Shown here in pieces: positions 4,988 to 11,515 of a DNA stretch of 11,984 nt. The notes beneath the pieces are model-generated. The model was not told the origin of the DNA, ran no database searches, and saw nothing but the letters and a program-made list of their open reading frames with translations. Where the stretch lies: positions 1 to 11,984 of the forward strand of contig NZ_JAIEFA010000068.1 in the NCBI RefSeq assembly GCF_029067145.1, written 5' to 3'. Each line of letters opens with the position of its first letter. Positions within the stretch are counted from its first letter, which is position 1. The DNA is from Helicobacter sp. (GTDB lineage: Bacteria; Campylobacterota; Campylobacteria; Campylobacterales; Helicobacteraceae). A program made the translations under genes and the position numbers.

Positions 4988-6816
4988 TGCTACAATCTGT
5001 TTTATTCCGCCCAAGCAATGCCAAACGCATTATATTTTTTGTCTTTATAGACTTGCTTGTTTCTTATTTCACGCTTGTACTTTCTTATGATTTACGTTTT
5101 AGCTTTCAAGTGCCTTTAGAATTTAATCTCTCGGTTGTATTGGTTTTTTGTGTCCTGATTTCCTTAAAGATTCTGCTTTTAGCATTGTTTAAAATCTATC
5201 TTGTGCCGTGGCGATTCTTTGGACTATTGGAAGCTTTAAAAATCTTTTATGCGCATATCTTGGCTTATGGAATCTTTTGCGTCCTTGCGTTTTTTGGGGG
5301 AGTGTTTGGGAATTTTCCTTTAAGCATAATAGGGATTGACTTTGTAATTTCTAGTATTTTTATTGGGGCAATTAGAATCTCTAAGCGTATTTACTTGGAA
5401 AATTCGCCCAAAAACTCCCCTAAACCCGCCGTGATTTTTGGGGCAAACACACAAAGTGCGACATTGATTAAAGCCGCTTTGAATAGCGAGATTCCATTCT
5501 ATCCCCTTGCAATCATTGAAGAAGATGAAAAAACATTTGGGAATTACATCTCCAATCTCAAAATCTATCCCAAATCAGCCTTAAAAGAACTCATACAAAA
5601 GCACAAAATCAAATCCGCAATCCTCACGCGCTCTTTTTCCAAACCTCCTTTAGAAGGAATCTTTAACGAGCTGACACAATTAGGAATTGATGAAATCAAG
5701 ATTGCAAATTTGCTCAAAGACGATACAAAAAACCCAGCCGAACCTCTTAAAAATATTTCTATTGAAGATTTGCTTTCGCGTCCAAGCAAAGATTTAGACA
5801 AAGAAGTCATCGGTGCGTTTTTAAAAGACAAAAGAGTGCTTATCACAGGGGCTGGCGGGAGCATTGGAAGCGAAATCGTGCGCCAATGTGTAGAGTTTGG
5901 CGCGCAAAGAATCGTGCTAGTAGAACATAGCGAGTTTAATTTATATGCGATTTTAGAGGAACTTTATCAAAGCTGCTCCCGACAAAATAAAGATTCCAAA
6001 GCCTTGCTTCGCCCCTGCTTGCTAAGTATTTTAGAAAAAGACCGCTTTGGCGCGCTTATCAACGAAGAAAAGCCCGATATTATCGTGCATGCTGCGGCTT
6101 ATAAACATGTGCCATTATGCGAATACAATCAAAAAAGCGCGATAGAAAACAATATCATCGGAAGCAAAAATGTGCTAGATAGTGCGATTGAAGCAGGAGT
6201 GCCAAAAGTCGTTGTTATCTCTACGGACAAGGCGGTGCGTCCAACCAATGTAATGGGTGCAACCAAACGCGTAGTAGAACTCTATGCACAAAATGTGGAA
6301 TCTAAAAGCAGCGAAATTGTCGCCGTCCGATTCGGGAATGTACTAGGCAGTAGCGGCTCTGTCGTGCCAAAATTCAAAGCACAAATAGAATCGGGTGGTC
6401 CTATTACCGTTACACACCCAGAAATCACACGCTATTTTATGCTGATTCCTGAAGCTTGTCGGCTCGTATTGCAAGCTGGAGCAATCGCGCAAGGGGGAGA
6501 AATTTTTATTTTGGATATGGGAGAACCGGTTAAAATCGTAGATTTGGCTAAAAATATGCTACGACTTTATGGCAAAGAGAATGAAATCGCAATTGAGTTT
6601 AGCGGATTGCGTCCGGGCGAGAAGCTGTATGAGGAATTACTACTTGATGAAAGCGAGGGAAAAACAAAATATCCCTCCATACAAGTGGCGCGCCCGACAA
6701 AATACGATATTCACAAACTGAACGCGGATATTGCGGAACTTATGCGATGCAAGGATTCCAAAGAACACCTTGTCAAACTTAAAGAAATCGTAGCGGAATT
6801 TAACCATAACGCCTAA
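4987..6816 (+). CDS. pglF: UDP-GlcNAc 4,6-dehydratase PglF
   Basis: Membrane-bound NAD-dependent 4,6-dehydratase that begins bacillosamine synthesis by turning UDP-GlcNAc into the 4-keto-6-deoxy sugar. The N-terminal 130 or so residues hold four membrane helices. A CoA-binding-like middle domain follows (about 146-245), then an extended short-chain dehydrogenase domain with the nucleotide motif GAGGSIGSE at 288-296 and HAAAYKHVPLCE at 368-379. The catalytic stretch is STDKAVRPTNVMGATKR: Thr413-Asp414-Lys415, with Met423 where ordinary short-chain dehydrogenases have tyrosine, and Lys427. The Met substitution is a PglF-family trait. I prefer the GTG at 4987, which overlaps the pglE stop by one base (TAGTG) and has AAAGAA six bases upstream; a TTG at 4981 would add two residues. 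At about 609 residues it is slightly longer than C. jejuni PglF, and the C-terminal FNHNA end matches. Confidence 0.92.
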   Translation: MLQSVLFRPSNAKRIIFFVFIDLLVSYFTLVLSYDLRFSFQVPLEFNLSVVLVFCVLISLKILLLALFKIYLVPWRFFGLLEALKIFYAHILAYGIFCVLAFFGGVFGNFPLSIIGIDFVISSIFIGAIRISKRIYLENSPKNSPKPAVIFGANTQSATLIKAALNSEIPFYPLAIIEEDEKTFGNYISNLKIYPKSALKELIQKHKIKSAILTRSFSKPPLEGIFNELTQLGIDEIKIANLLKDDTKNPAEPLKNISIEDLLSRPSKDLDKEVIGAFLKDKRVLITGAGGSIGSEIVRQCVEFGAQRIVLVEHSEFNLYAILEELYQSCSRQNKDSKALLRPCLLSILEKDRFGALINEEKPDIIVHAAAYKHVPLCEYNQKSAIENNIIGSKNVLDSAIEAGVPKVVVISTDKAVRPTNVMGATKRVVELYAQNVESKSSEIVAVRFGNVLGSSGSVVPKFKAQIESGGPITVTHPEITRYFMLIPEACRLVLQAGAIAQGGEIFILDMGEPVKIVDLAKNMLRLYGKENEIAIEFSGLRPGEKLYEELLLDESEGKTKYPSIQVARPTKYDIHKLNADIAELMRCKDSKEHLVKLKEIVAEFNHNA

Positions 6817-6835
6817 CAGCCCTAAAGAGAATCTT

Positions 6836-7915
6836 ATGAATCCTGACAAACAAAAAACACTAGCAATCGTTATCTCCTCCCTTAGAATGGGCGGGGCAGA
6901 ACGCGTAGCAAGCCTTGTTGCAAACGAACTTGCAAGCGAATATAGAATCGTGCTTTTTGTATGGAATGACAAAGAAAGATTCTACCCGCTAAATCCTAAT
7001 GTAGAAATCCGAATCCTTGCAACCAAAAAGCGCGGGGTGCTTGGCAATGTCTTGCGCGTTTTTAAGCTTTGGAGGGCATTTAAGAGCGAAAGGGTGGATT
7101 TAAGCATTAGCTTTATTCATCAAACCAACATTTTAAGCATTCTTGCTTCCAAAATGGCTAGAATTCCTTGTATTGCGACAGAACACAGCATTTTTAGCGC
7201 GCTAGATTCTAAATTTTGGTGTATTTTGCGCTACTTAACTTATCCTTTGGCAAGCTACATTACCACTCTGACACAACAAGACTTACAGCATTATTCTTTT
7301 GTCCCAAATGCCTATGTTTTGCCAAATCCTGTGGAAATAGATTGCAATCCTTGCGTCCCATCAATCCTAGAATCCTACCAACCTTACATCTTGAGTGCGG
7401 GGCGAATGATTGCCTCTAAAGGCTTTGACGAGTTGATAGAGGCTTTTAGAATCTTTAGCGCGGAGTTTCCGCAATATTTCTTGCTGCTTGCGGGAGACGG
7501 AATCCAAAGACAAGCATTAGAGGAGCAAACCAAAGGATTAAAATGCAAATTTCTAGGTAAGATAGAATCCCTCGCGCCTTACTATGCAAAGGCTGAATTT
7601 TTCGCCCTTGCAAGTCACAGGGAAGCCTTAAGCAATGTTTTGATTGAATCGCTTTTGTATGGAACGCCTGTGGTTAGCTATGATTGTCCTTATGGACCAA
7701 GGGAAATTATCACTTGCGATAGCACTACACATAATGGAATCTTAGTAGAAATGGATGAAAAAAGGGTGGAATCTCTTGCGGCTGCATTCGTTGAAATGGC
7801 GCAAAATAGGGAGGCTTATGCCAAGAATACTGCGTTGGCTTACGAACGCTTTTCCTCTAAAGTTGTGCTAAAAAAATGGCGGCAACTCATTCTTAACTGC
7901 CTGAACAAAACCTAA
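6836..7915 (+). CDS. GT4-family glycosyltransferase in the pgl operon
   Basis: A 359-residue retaining glycosyltransferase with the GT-B fold. The N-terminal domain opens with AIVISSLRMGGAERVASLV (10-28), the GGAER motif typical of PglH/PglJ-type GalNAc transferases. The C-terminal domain has ILSAGRMIASKGFDEL (185-200), LLLAGDG (216-222) and the E-x7-E pair Glu263/Glu271 in REALSNVLIESL, which contacts the nucleotide-sugar donor; CPYGPREI follows. No signal peptide or membrane helix is seen, so it should act on lipid-linked glycan at the cytosolic membrane face. It starts 19 bases after pglF with AAAGAG upstream, so it is probably the fourth gene of the operon. The context suggests it extends a bacillosamine-initiated glycan, like PglA, PglJ or PglH, but which donor and acceptor it uses cannot be read from sequence, so no symbol is given. 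Its last four bases overlap the end of the convergent lipoprotein gene. Confidence 0.82.
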   Translation: MNPDKQKTLAIVISSLRMGGAERVASLVANELASEYRIVLFVWNDKERFYPLNPNVEIRILATKKRGVLGNVLRVFKLWRAFKSERVDLSISFIHQTNILSILASKMARIPCIATEHSIFSALDSKFWCILRYLTYPLASYITTLTQQDLQHYSFVPNAYVLPNPVEIDCNPCVPSILESYQPYILSAGRMIASKGFDELIEAFRIFSAEFPQYFLLLAGDGIQRQALEEQTKGLKCKFLGKIESLAPYYAKAEFFALASHREALSNVLIESLLYGTPVVSYDCPYGPREIITCDSTTHNGILVEMDEKRVESLAAAFVEMAQNREAYAKNTALAYERFSSKVVLKKWRQLILNCLNKT

Positions 7916-8112
7916 TTAAAAATAAAGGCTCTTTTGAAATGGTTTTGGTAGATATATTGCATACTAAAATACTTTGAATTGCCTAGTGTGGTAATGTCTA
8001 ATTCTGAAGTCGGCTGTATTTTGTTTTCTACCATAAAAATTTTATTTTCACAACCATTCAAAAAAATACCTGATAAAGCTACAAATATAATAAAAATTAA
8101 ATTTTTCATCAT
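7912..8112 (-). CDS. small lipoprotein, function unknown
   Basis: A 66-residue protein with a lipoprotein signal: Lys3, a hydrophobic stretch at about 5-18, and the lipobox FLNGC with Cys21 as the lipidation site. The mature part of about 46 residues has no recognisable domain and ends with a rather aromatic segment (KYFSMQYIYQNHFKRAF). The ATG at 8112 is preceded by GGAG at a seven-base spacing and by a TATAAT box about 28 bases upstream, which supports a real gene. It converges on the glycosyltransferase gene, and the two coding regions overlap by four bases. The base composition is more AT-rich than in its neighbours. It might be a truncated piece of a longer lipoprotein. I do not recognise it. 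Confidence 0.6.
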   Translation of the reverse strand: MMKNLIFIIFVALSGIFLNGCENKIFMVENKIQPTSELDITTLGNSKYFSMQYIYQNHFKRAFIFN

Positions 8113-8139
8113 TCAACTTCTCCGATAATGTTTATCAAA

Positions 8140-8145
8140 ATTATA
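8140..8145 (-). promoter_or_regulatory. -10 box of the small lipoprotein gene
   Basis: A perfect TATAAT on the minus strand, preceded by a T-run, lies 27 bases before the ATG at 8112. Transcription should begin near 8133. No good -35 is visible, as usual for this group. Confidence 0.5.
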
Positions 8146-8264
8146 AAAAAGACTTGTAAATAAAAAATGGGGAAATTATTAAGATTTGATGAAGTTAAGA
8201 TTGCGGATTATCCTTTTTAAAAAAGACAATTAAAGCCAAAAAACAGGAAATTTTTGTAATCTTT

Positions 8265-8769
8265 GTGCAAACTATAACTCCCAAAAAATACAAAGTCGGA
8301 ATTATTCCACATTACATAGAAAAAAATCTTGAGAGCTTTCAAACACTACAAAAAAGGATTCCAAATAGCGTCCTACTTGATGTGCAAAAACCGGTTTTAG
8401 AAACCTTAAAGGCTATGGCAGAATGTGAAACTATCCTCTCTTCTGCAATGCACGGCTTGATTATCTCCGATGGGCTTGGGATTCCAAACCTTAGAATCAA
8501 GGCAAGCAAACGACTAGCAGAGGAAACGAATTGGAAATTTGAGGATTATTATAGTGTCTATGGAATCACACCTTATTCCTTTGATATTAGGCAAGGATTA
8601 GAGGAAATCCTGCGTTTTGCAGATTTTATGCCGCTTTTTATCAAGGAACATTAATAAGATTCCACAAGAAAAAATAAGCAGAATCCAACAAGATTTGATG
8701 GCAACCTTTCCCTATCAAGATTTTAGCTTAAAAAACACATATTATCGCTTACGATTGTTTTTAAATTAA
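8265..8769 (+). pseudogene. remnant of a polysaccharide pyruvyl transferase
   Basis: Frame from a GTG at 8265 to TAA at 8652-8654 encodes 129 residues matching only the C-terminal part of the polysaccharide pyruvyl transferase family (PF04230): KYKVGIIPHY, then SSAMHGLIISDGLGIPNLRIK, the conserved acidic/His-Gly block of that fold. Full members have about 300 residues or more, so the N-terminal half including the substrate loop is missing. There is no ribosome site at the GTG. In the +1 frame, from 8653 to a stop at 8767-8769, 38 further residues (beginning NKIPQEKISRI) read as a natural continuation, so a one-base frameshift near 8651 probably split the C-terminus. Just upstream, about 8167-8220, a 17-codon frame (starting MGKLLRFDEV) could be another degraded piece. 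Such enzymes add ketal pyruvate or related groups to surface glycans. Product unlikely to be active. Confidence 0.72.
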
Positions 8770-8795
8770 GAGATTAAAGAATCATAAATAAGAAG

Positions 8796-8872
8796 TGGCG
8801 GAGCGGACGGGGCTCGAACCCGCGACCCCCTGCGTGACAGGCAGGTATTCTAACCAGCTGAACTACCGCTCC
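8796..8872 (-). tRNA. trnD: tRNA-Asp (GTC)
   Basis: A complete cloverleaf of 77 bases including an encoded CCA. The acceptor stem is GGAGCGG/CCGCTCC with G73, the anticodon loop CTGTCAC reads GTC (8836-8838 on the opposite strand), and the T-arm has GGTTCGAGCC. It is the last of four tRNAs in the cluster, five bases after tRNA-Val. No clear terminator hairpin follows. Confidence 0.97.
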
Positions 8873-8877
8873 ATTAA

Positions 8878-8953
8878 TGGTGGTCGCTATAAGACTCGAA
8901 CTTATGACATCCACCTTGTAAGGGTGGCGCTCTACCAACTGAGCTAAGCGACC
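8878..8953 (-). tRNA. trnV: tRNA-Val (TAC)
   Basis: A 76-base cloverleaf with encoded CCA. The acceptor stem is GGTCGCT/AGCGACC with A73, the anticodon stem-loop CACC-CTTACAA-GGTG reads TAC, and the T-loop is GTTCGAGTC. With a TAC anticodon it is a likely substrate of the CmoB pathway, whose enzyme is encoded in this window, because Val tRNA with U34 is a classic cmo5U tRNA. Confidence 0.97.
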
Positions 8954-8970
8954 ATTAGGGGAACAAAATC

Positions 8971-9064
8971 AAATAAAAGTGGTGACTCCTAGGGGATTCG
9001 AACCCCTGTAGCCACCGTGAAAGGGTGGTATCCTAACCGTTAGATGAAGGAGCCACTTTTATTT
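8971..9064. repeat. 12-base inverted repeat bracketing tRNA-Glu
   Basis: AAATAAAAGTGG at 8971-8982 is the exact reverse complement of 9053-9064. On the tRNA strand the nine or ten leader bases pair with the trailer. The last two pairs would join G1 and G2 of the tRNA to C75 and C74 of the CCA end instead of the normal acceptor partners. It could help bring precursor ends together for processing. Confidence 0.75.
8980..9054 (-). tRNA. trnE: tRNA-Glu (TTC)
   Basis: A 75-base cloverleaf with encoded CCA. The acceptor stem is GGCTCCT/AGGAGTC with one G-U pair, and the anticodon stem-loop CCACC-CTTTCAC-GGTGG reads TTC. It is flanked by a perfect 12-base inverted repeat described separately. Confidence 0.97.
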
Positions 9065-9082
9065 ACCACATTGTATAAAGAG

Positions 9083-9158
9083 TGGTGACCCGCGTTGGAT
9101 TCGAACCAACGGCCCATTCCTTAAAAGGGAATTGCTCTACCAACTGAGCTAGCGGGTC
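9083..9158 (-). tRNA. trnK: tRNA-Lys (TTT)
   Basis: A 76-base cloverleaf with encoded CCA. The acceptor stem is GACCCGC/GCGGGTC, and the anticodon stem-loop ATTCC-CTTTTAA-GGAAT reads TTT. It is the first tRNA of the operon, about 25 bases downstream of the -10 box. Confidence 0.97.
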
Positions 9159-9184
9159 AAACATTAAAAATTTAAGGAATTGGA

Positions 9185-9213
9185 ATGATACAGATATTTT
9201 ATATAAAAGTCAA
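9185..9213 (-). promoter_or_regulatory. promoter of the tRNA Lys-Glu-Val-Asp operon
   Basis: On the minus strand TTGACT (9208-9213) and TATCAT (9185-9190) are separated by exactly 17 bases, the best sigma70-type promoter in the window; a TG just before the -10 box adds an extended -10 element. Transcription should begin near 9178, about 20 bases before tRNA-Lys. The -35 box covers the stop codon of cinA (9210-9212), so cinA and the tRNA operon are packed end to end. Confidence 0.8.
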
Positions 9214-10343
9214 TAGTTTAATAAAAAAACCTTTAAAAACAATAAATAAGCATAAATAGTAGCTTGCGCTTGGATATAATTTCTATCCCCTTTAAAATGC
9301 AATCGCTCAATGATTTCCACGCCTTTTCTATCCTTTGCGCCGATAAATATTGTTCCGATAGGCTTGCTTGCACTTCCTCCGCTTGGTCCTGCGATTCCGC
9401 TTGTTGCAAGCGCAAAATCAGCCCCAGAAAGCTTCAATGCACCCTCTAACATCTCACGCACCACCGCTTCGCTCACTGCACCAAAGGATTCTAAATTTTC
9501 GCTTGAAACCTCCAGCCAAGATTCTTTGATAGCATTAGCATAACTAATCACACTCCCGTCAAACACATTGCTTGCTCCACTTTCTTTTGTCAAATGGTAA
9601 GCAATGAATCCCCCTGTGCAACTCTCCGCTATAGTAATTTTAAGATGATGTTGAGAAAGTAGAGCAATTACGCTTTGTGCGAGGTTGTGGCTAGGAAAAA
9701 TTTTGTCCCCAAAAGAGAATTGAACAGCCTTGACAAACTCTTTTAAAGATTCGTCCTTCTTACTTGTTGCGCTTAGAATCTCTAAGCTAGAATCTGTGTT
9801 CAAAATCTCTAAATTGACTTTAAAATCCCTTGCGATTCCATCAAGAAGAATTTTCGCACTGATTGCGTCCAAACCTAAAAGATACAAAAATATCGTGCGA
9901 TAAACTTCCCCACACTCGCCAAACTGCGATTGCAAAAAACATTGCAAATCCTCTTGCGATTCTGTCTGATTCTCAAATAAATTTTGCAAATCCAATAGCC
10001 AGATTCTGCGCATTTGATTTGCTACTTCACACTCTATTTTTAGTATTTTTTTGTCAGCGGTTTGAGGAATTTTTATATTGGATTCCTTGTGTGTCGCTTG
10101 GATAAACTCTAATAACCCATCAAAATATTGATTATCCACAACAATCAAAAGATTTTTTGCAGTTTGTAAGCTAAAATCTAAAGAGCCAAAAAGAGCGTTT
10201 TTGGAGCTTTTTTTCAAATCCAAAGAATCACAAAAAATGATTTGATGAATCTCGCCGAGCGTCTCTCTTGCAAATCTTTGTGCAAACTGATTTAAGGGGA
10301 GAAAATCACGATAATTTTTGCCAATACAAAATAAAATATTCAA
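9210..10343 (-). CDS. cinA: CinA-family NMN amidohydrolase (PncC domain) with atypical N-terminus
   Basis: The C-terminal part, about residues 215-372, is a clear CinA/PncC domain, which removes the amide from nicotinamide mononucleotide in NAD recycling. It has AESCTGGFIAYHLT with Ser241 in the catalytic block, SVISYANAIKE (264-274), GAVSEAVVREM (288-298), SGIAGPSGG (315-323), GTIFIGA (330-336) and KGDR (351-354). Before it, about 174-216, there is a stretch like the small KH-like domain of full CinA, ending FGDKIF. The first 170 residues occupy the place of the usual MoaB/MoCF-like domain but lack its opening motif (ISVGTELL-like), so that domain is highly diverged or replaced. The start codon is TTG at 10343 with AAGG eight bases upstream. 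Total length of 377 is slightly short of typical CinA. Cytosolic. It diverges from ppk2. Confidence 0.85.
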   Translation of the reverse strand: MNILFCIGKNYRDFLPLNQFAQRFARETLGEIHQIIFCDSLDLKKSSKNALFGSLDFSLQTAKNLLIVVDNQYFDGLLEFIQATHKESNIKIPQTADKKILKIECEVANQMRRIWLLDLQNLFENQTESQEDLQCFLQSQFGECGEVYRTIFLYLLGLDAISAKILLDGIARDFKVNLEILNTDSSLEILSATSKKDESLKEFVKAVQFSFGDKIFPSHNLAQSVIALLSQHHLKITIAESCTGGFIAYHLTKESGASNVFDGSVISYANAIKESWLEVSSENLESFGAVSEAVVREMLEGALKLSGADFALATSGIAGPSGGSASKPIGTIFIGAKDRKGVEIIERLHFKGDRNYIQAQATIYAYLLFLKVFLLNY

Positions 10344-10359
10344 AATCTTGCCTTGTCTC

Positions 10360-10388
10360 TTGTAATTTTAATACCTTAATGGTAAAAT
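10360..10388 (+). promoter_or_regulatory. promoter of ppk2
   Basis: TTGTAA (10360-10365) and TAAAAT (10383-10388) stand 17 bases apart, 36 bases ahead of the ppk2 ATG. Transcription would begin near 10395. The -35 box lies 17 bases outside the cinA start codon, so the two divergent genes share a leader of only about 80 bases. Confidence 0.5.
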
Positions 10389-10424
10389 ATTTTAACTATT
10401 TTAAAGCTTATTTTGGAGGTAAAT

Positions 10425-11312
10425 ATGGGAAAAGTTTTAGTCGTACGCCCAGAAGATGAAAAACCGGGTGAAGTCTATAATGGTAAAGGCAAATTGAATA
10501 AAAAATTTTATGAAAAAGAAATCGTAAAACTACAAATTGAGCTCATCAAATTGCAAAATTGGGTAAAAAAATACAACAAAAAAATCATTATTATTTTGGA
10601 AGGTCGTGATGCAGCAGGTAAAGGAGGCACGATTAAAGCATTAAGAGAGCATTTAAACCCGCGCGGTTGTCGTGTCGTTGCATTGCAAAAACCAAGCGAT
10701 GTAGAACAAACACAATGGTATTTTCAAAGATACATTGATGAGTTACCAAACGGCGGAGAAATCGTGTTTTTTGACCGCAGTTGGTATAACCGCGCAGGGG
10801 TTGAAAGAGTAATGAATTTCTGCACCAACGAGCAATATAGAGAATTCATCATTCAAGTTTCACACTTGGAGCAAATGCTCATTGAAAGTGGATATATACT
10901 TTTCAAATTTTTCTTAGATGTTGGACGCGAGGAGCAAAAAAAGCGCATTGAAAGCCGCAAAGACGAGCCGCTTAAACGTTGGAAACTAAGCCCGATTGAT
11001 GAGCTATCTTTGAATCTTTGGGACGAATATACCGAAACATTTGAAAAAATGTTTTCACGCACGCACACTCCTTTTGCTCCTTGGCTCATTGTGGATTCTA
11101 ACGATAAAAAACGCGCGCGTATCAATCTTGCAAGAATCTTACTCTCTAAGTTAGACTATGAAGATAAAGATGTGGAGAATGTATGCTTGTTAGCCGACCC
11201 GGGCATTGTAACAACTTATTCTAGTGTGAGAGCATTCTCTCAAGACAATGAAACAATGAAGAAAAAGAAAGACAAAGAAAAAGATAAAGATAAAAAGAAA
11301 GATAAAAAATAG
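10425..11312 (+). CDS. ppk2: polyphosphate kinase 2 (PPK2)
   Basis: Transfers phosphate between polyphosphate and nucleotides; family members favour making GTP or ATP from the diphosphate and polyphosphate. Cytosolic P-loop enzyme. Walker A is GRDAAGKGG at residues 60-68; the Walker B/lid motif DRSWYNRAGVE is at 117-127; a conserved basic patch (RKDEPLKRWKLSPID) is at about 182-196; and the TPFAPWLIVDSNDK strand follows. The short single-domain form (about 270 residues of core) corresponds to class I PPK2. I chose the ATG at 10425 because GGAGG lies five bases before it; an in-frame TTG at 10413 would place the ribosome site inside the gene. After about residue 275 the protein ends in a low-complexity tail made almost only of Lys, Asp and Glu, from A-rich repeats at about 11256-11309. 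The tail is unlike the core and may be a late addition. Probably a single-gene unit. Confidence 0.93.
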   Translation: MGKVLVVRPEDEKPGEVYNGKGKLNKKFYEKEIVKLQIELIKLQNWVKKYNKKIIIILEGRDAAGKGGTIKALREHLNPRGCRVVALQKPSDVEQTQWYFQRYIDELPNGGEIVFFDRSWYNRAGVERVMNFCTNEQYREFIIQVSHLEQMLIESGYILFKFFLDVGREEQKKRIESRKDEPLKRWKLSPIDELSLNLWDEYTETFEKMFSRTHTPFAPWLIVDSNDKKRARINLARILLSKLDYEDKDVENVCLLADPGIVTTYSSVRAFSQDNETMKKKKDKEKDKDKKKDKK

Positions 11313-11318
11313 CAGTTT

Positions 11319-11336
11319 TTGCTCCCTTGCGAGCAA
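11319..11336 (+). terminator. short hairpin after ppk2
   Basis: TTGCTC (11319-11324) pairs with GAGCAA (11331-11336) around a six-base loop, starting seven bases after the ppk2 stop. The following CTCTTTA is only modestly T-rich. It is a weak candidate terminator. Confidence 0.35.
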
Positions 11337-11391
11337 CTCTTTAATGTAGCTTCGTAAGCAAGCAAAGTGAAATCTTTTTTGCTAAACAAGT

Positions 11392-11428
11392 TGCCTTATT
11401 GCGCCTTACTACTCCGCACAATAGGGCA
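11392..11428 (+). terminator. second stem-loop downstream of ppk2
   Basis: TGCCTTATTG (11392-11401) pairs with CAATAGGGCA (11419-11428) with one T-G pair. After a two-base bulge, CG (11402-11403) pairs with CG (11415-11416) around an 11-base loop. GTTTTGC follows, so a weak intrinsic terminator is possible. The rest of 11337-11515 is AT-rich and shows no gene. Confidence 0.4.
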
Positions 11429-11515
11429 GTTTTGCATATCGTGAATCTTTGCTAAAAAACCTATAAATTAAATTTTAAAACAACAAAAACTACTATCGTG
11501 CAAGGAAATCCTTAG

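Noticed and set aside
8167..8217. A separate 17-codon gene starting MGKLLRFDEV
   Set aside because: It has no ribosome site and is too short; it may be a fragment of the decayed pyruvyl transferase, joined by a slip at the T5A6 run near 8214-8224, but this is too uncertain to annotate.
8796..9158. CRISPR-like or tandem repeat array suggested by recurring TTCGAA-type words
   Set aside because: The recurring words are the T-loops of four tRNAs, each folding into a full cloverleaf.
8796..9158. Attachment site for an integrated element at the tRNA cluster
   Set aside because: No integrase gene and no direct repeat of a tRNA 3' end were seen in the window; the neighbouring genes are a remnant glycan gene and cinA.
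10413..10424. PPK2 start at a TTG four codons upstream
   Set aside because: That reading would place the GGAGG ribosome site inside the coding sequence; the ATG at 10425 is correctly spaced from it.
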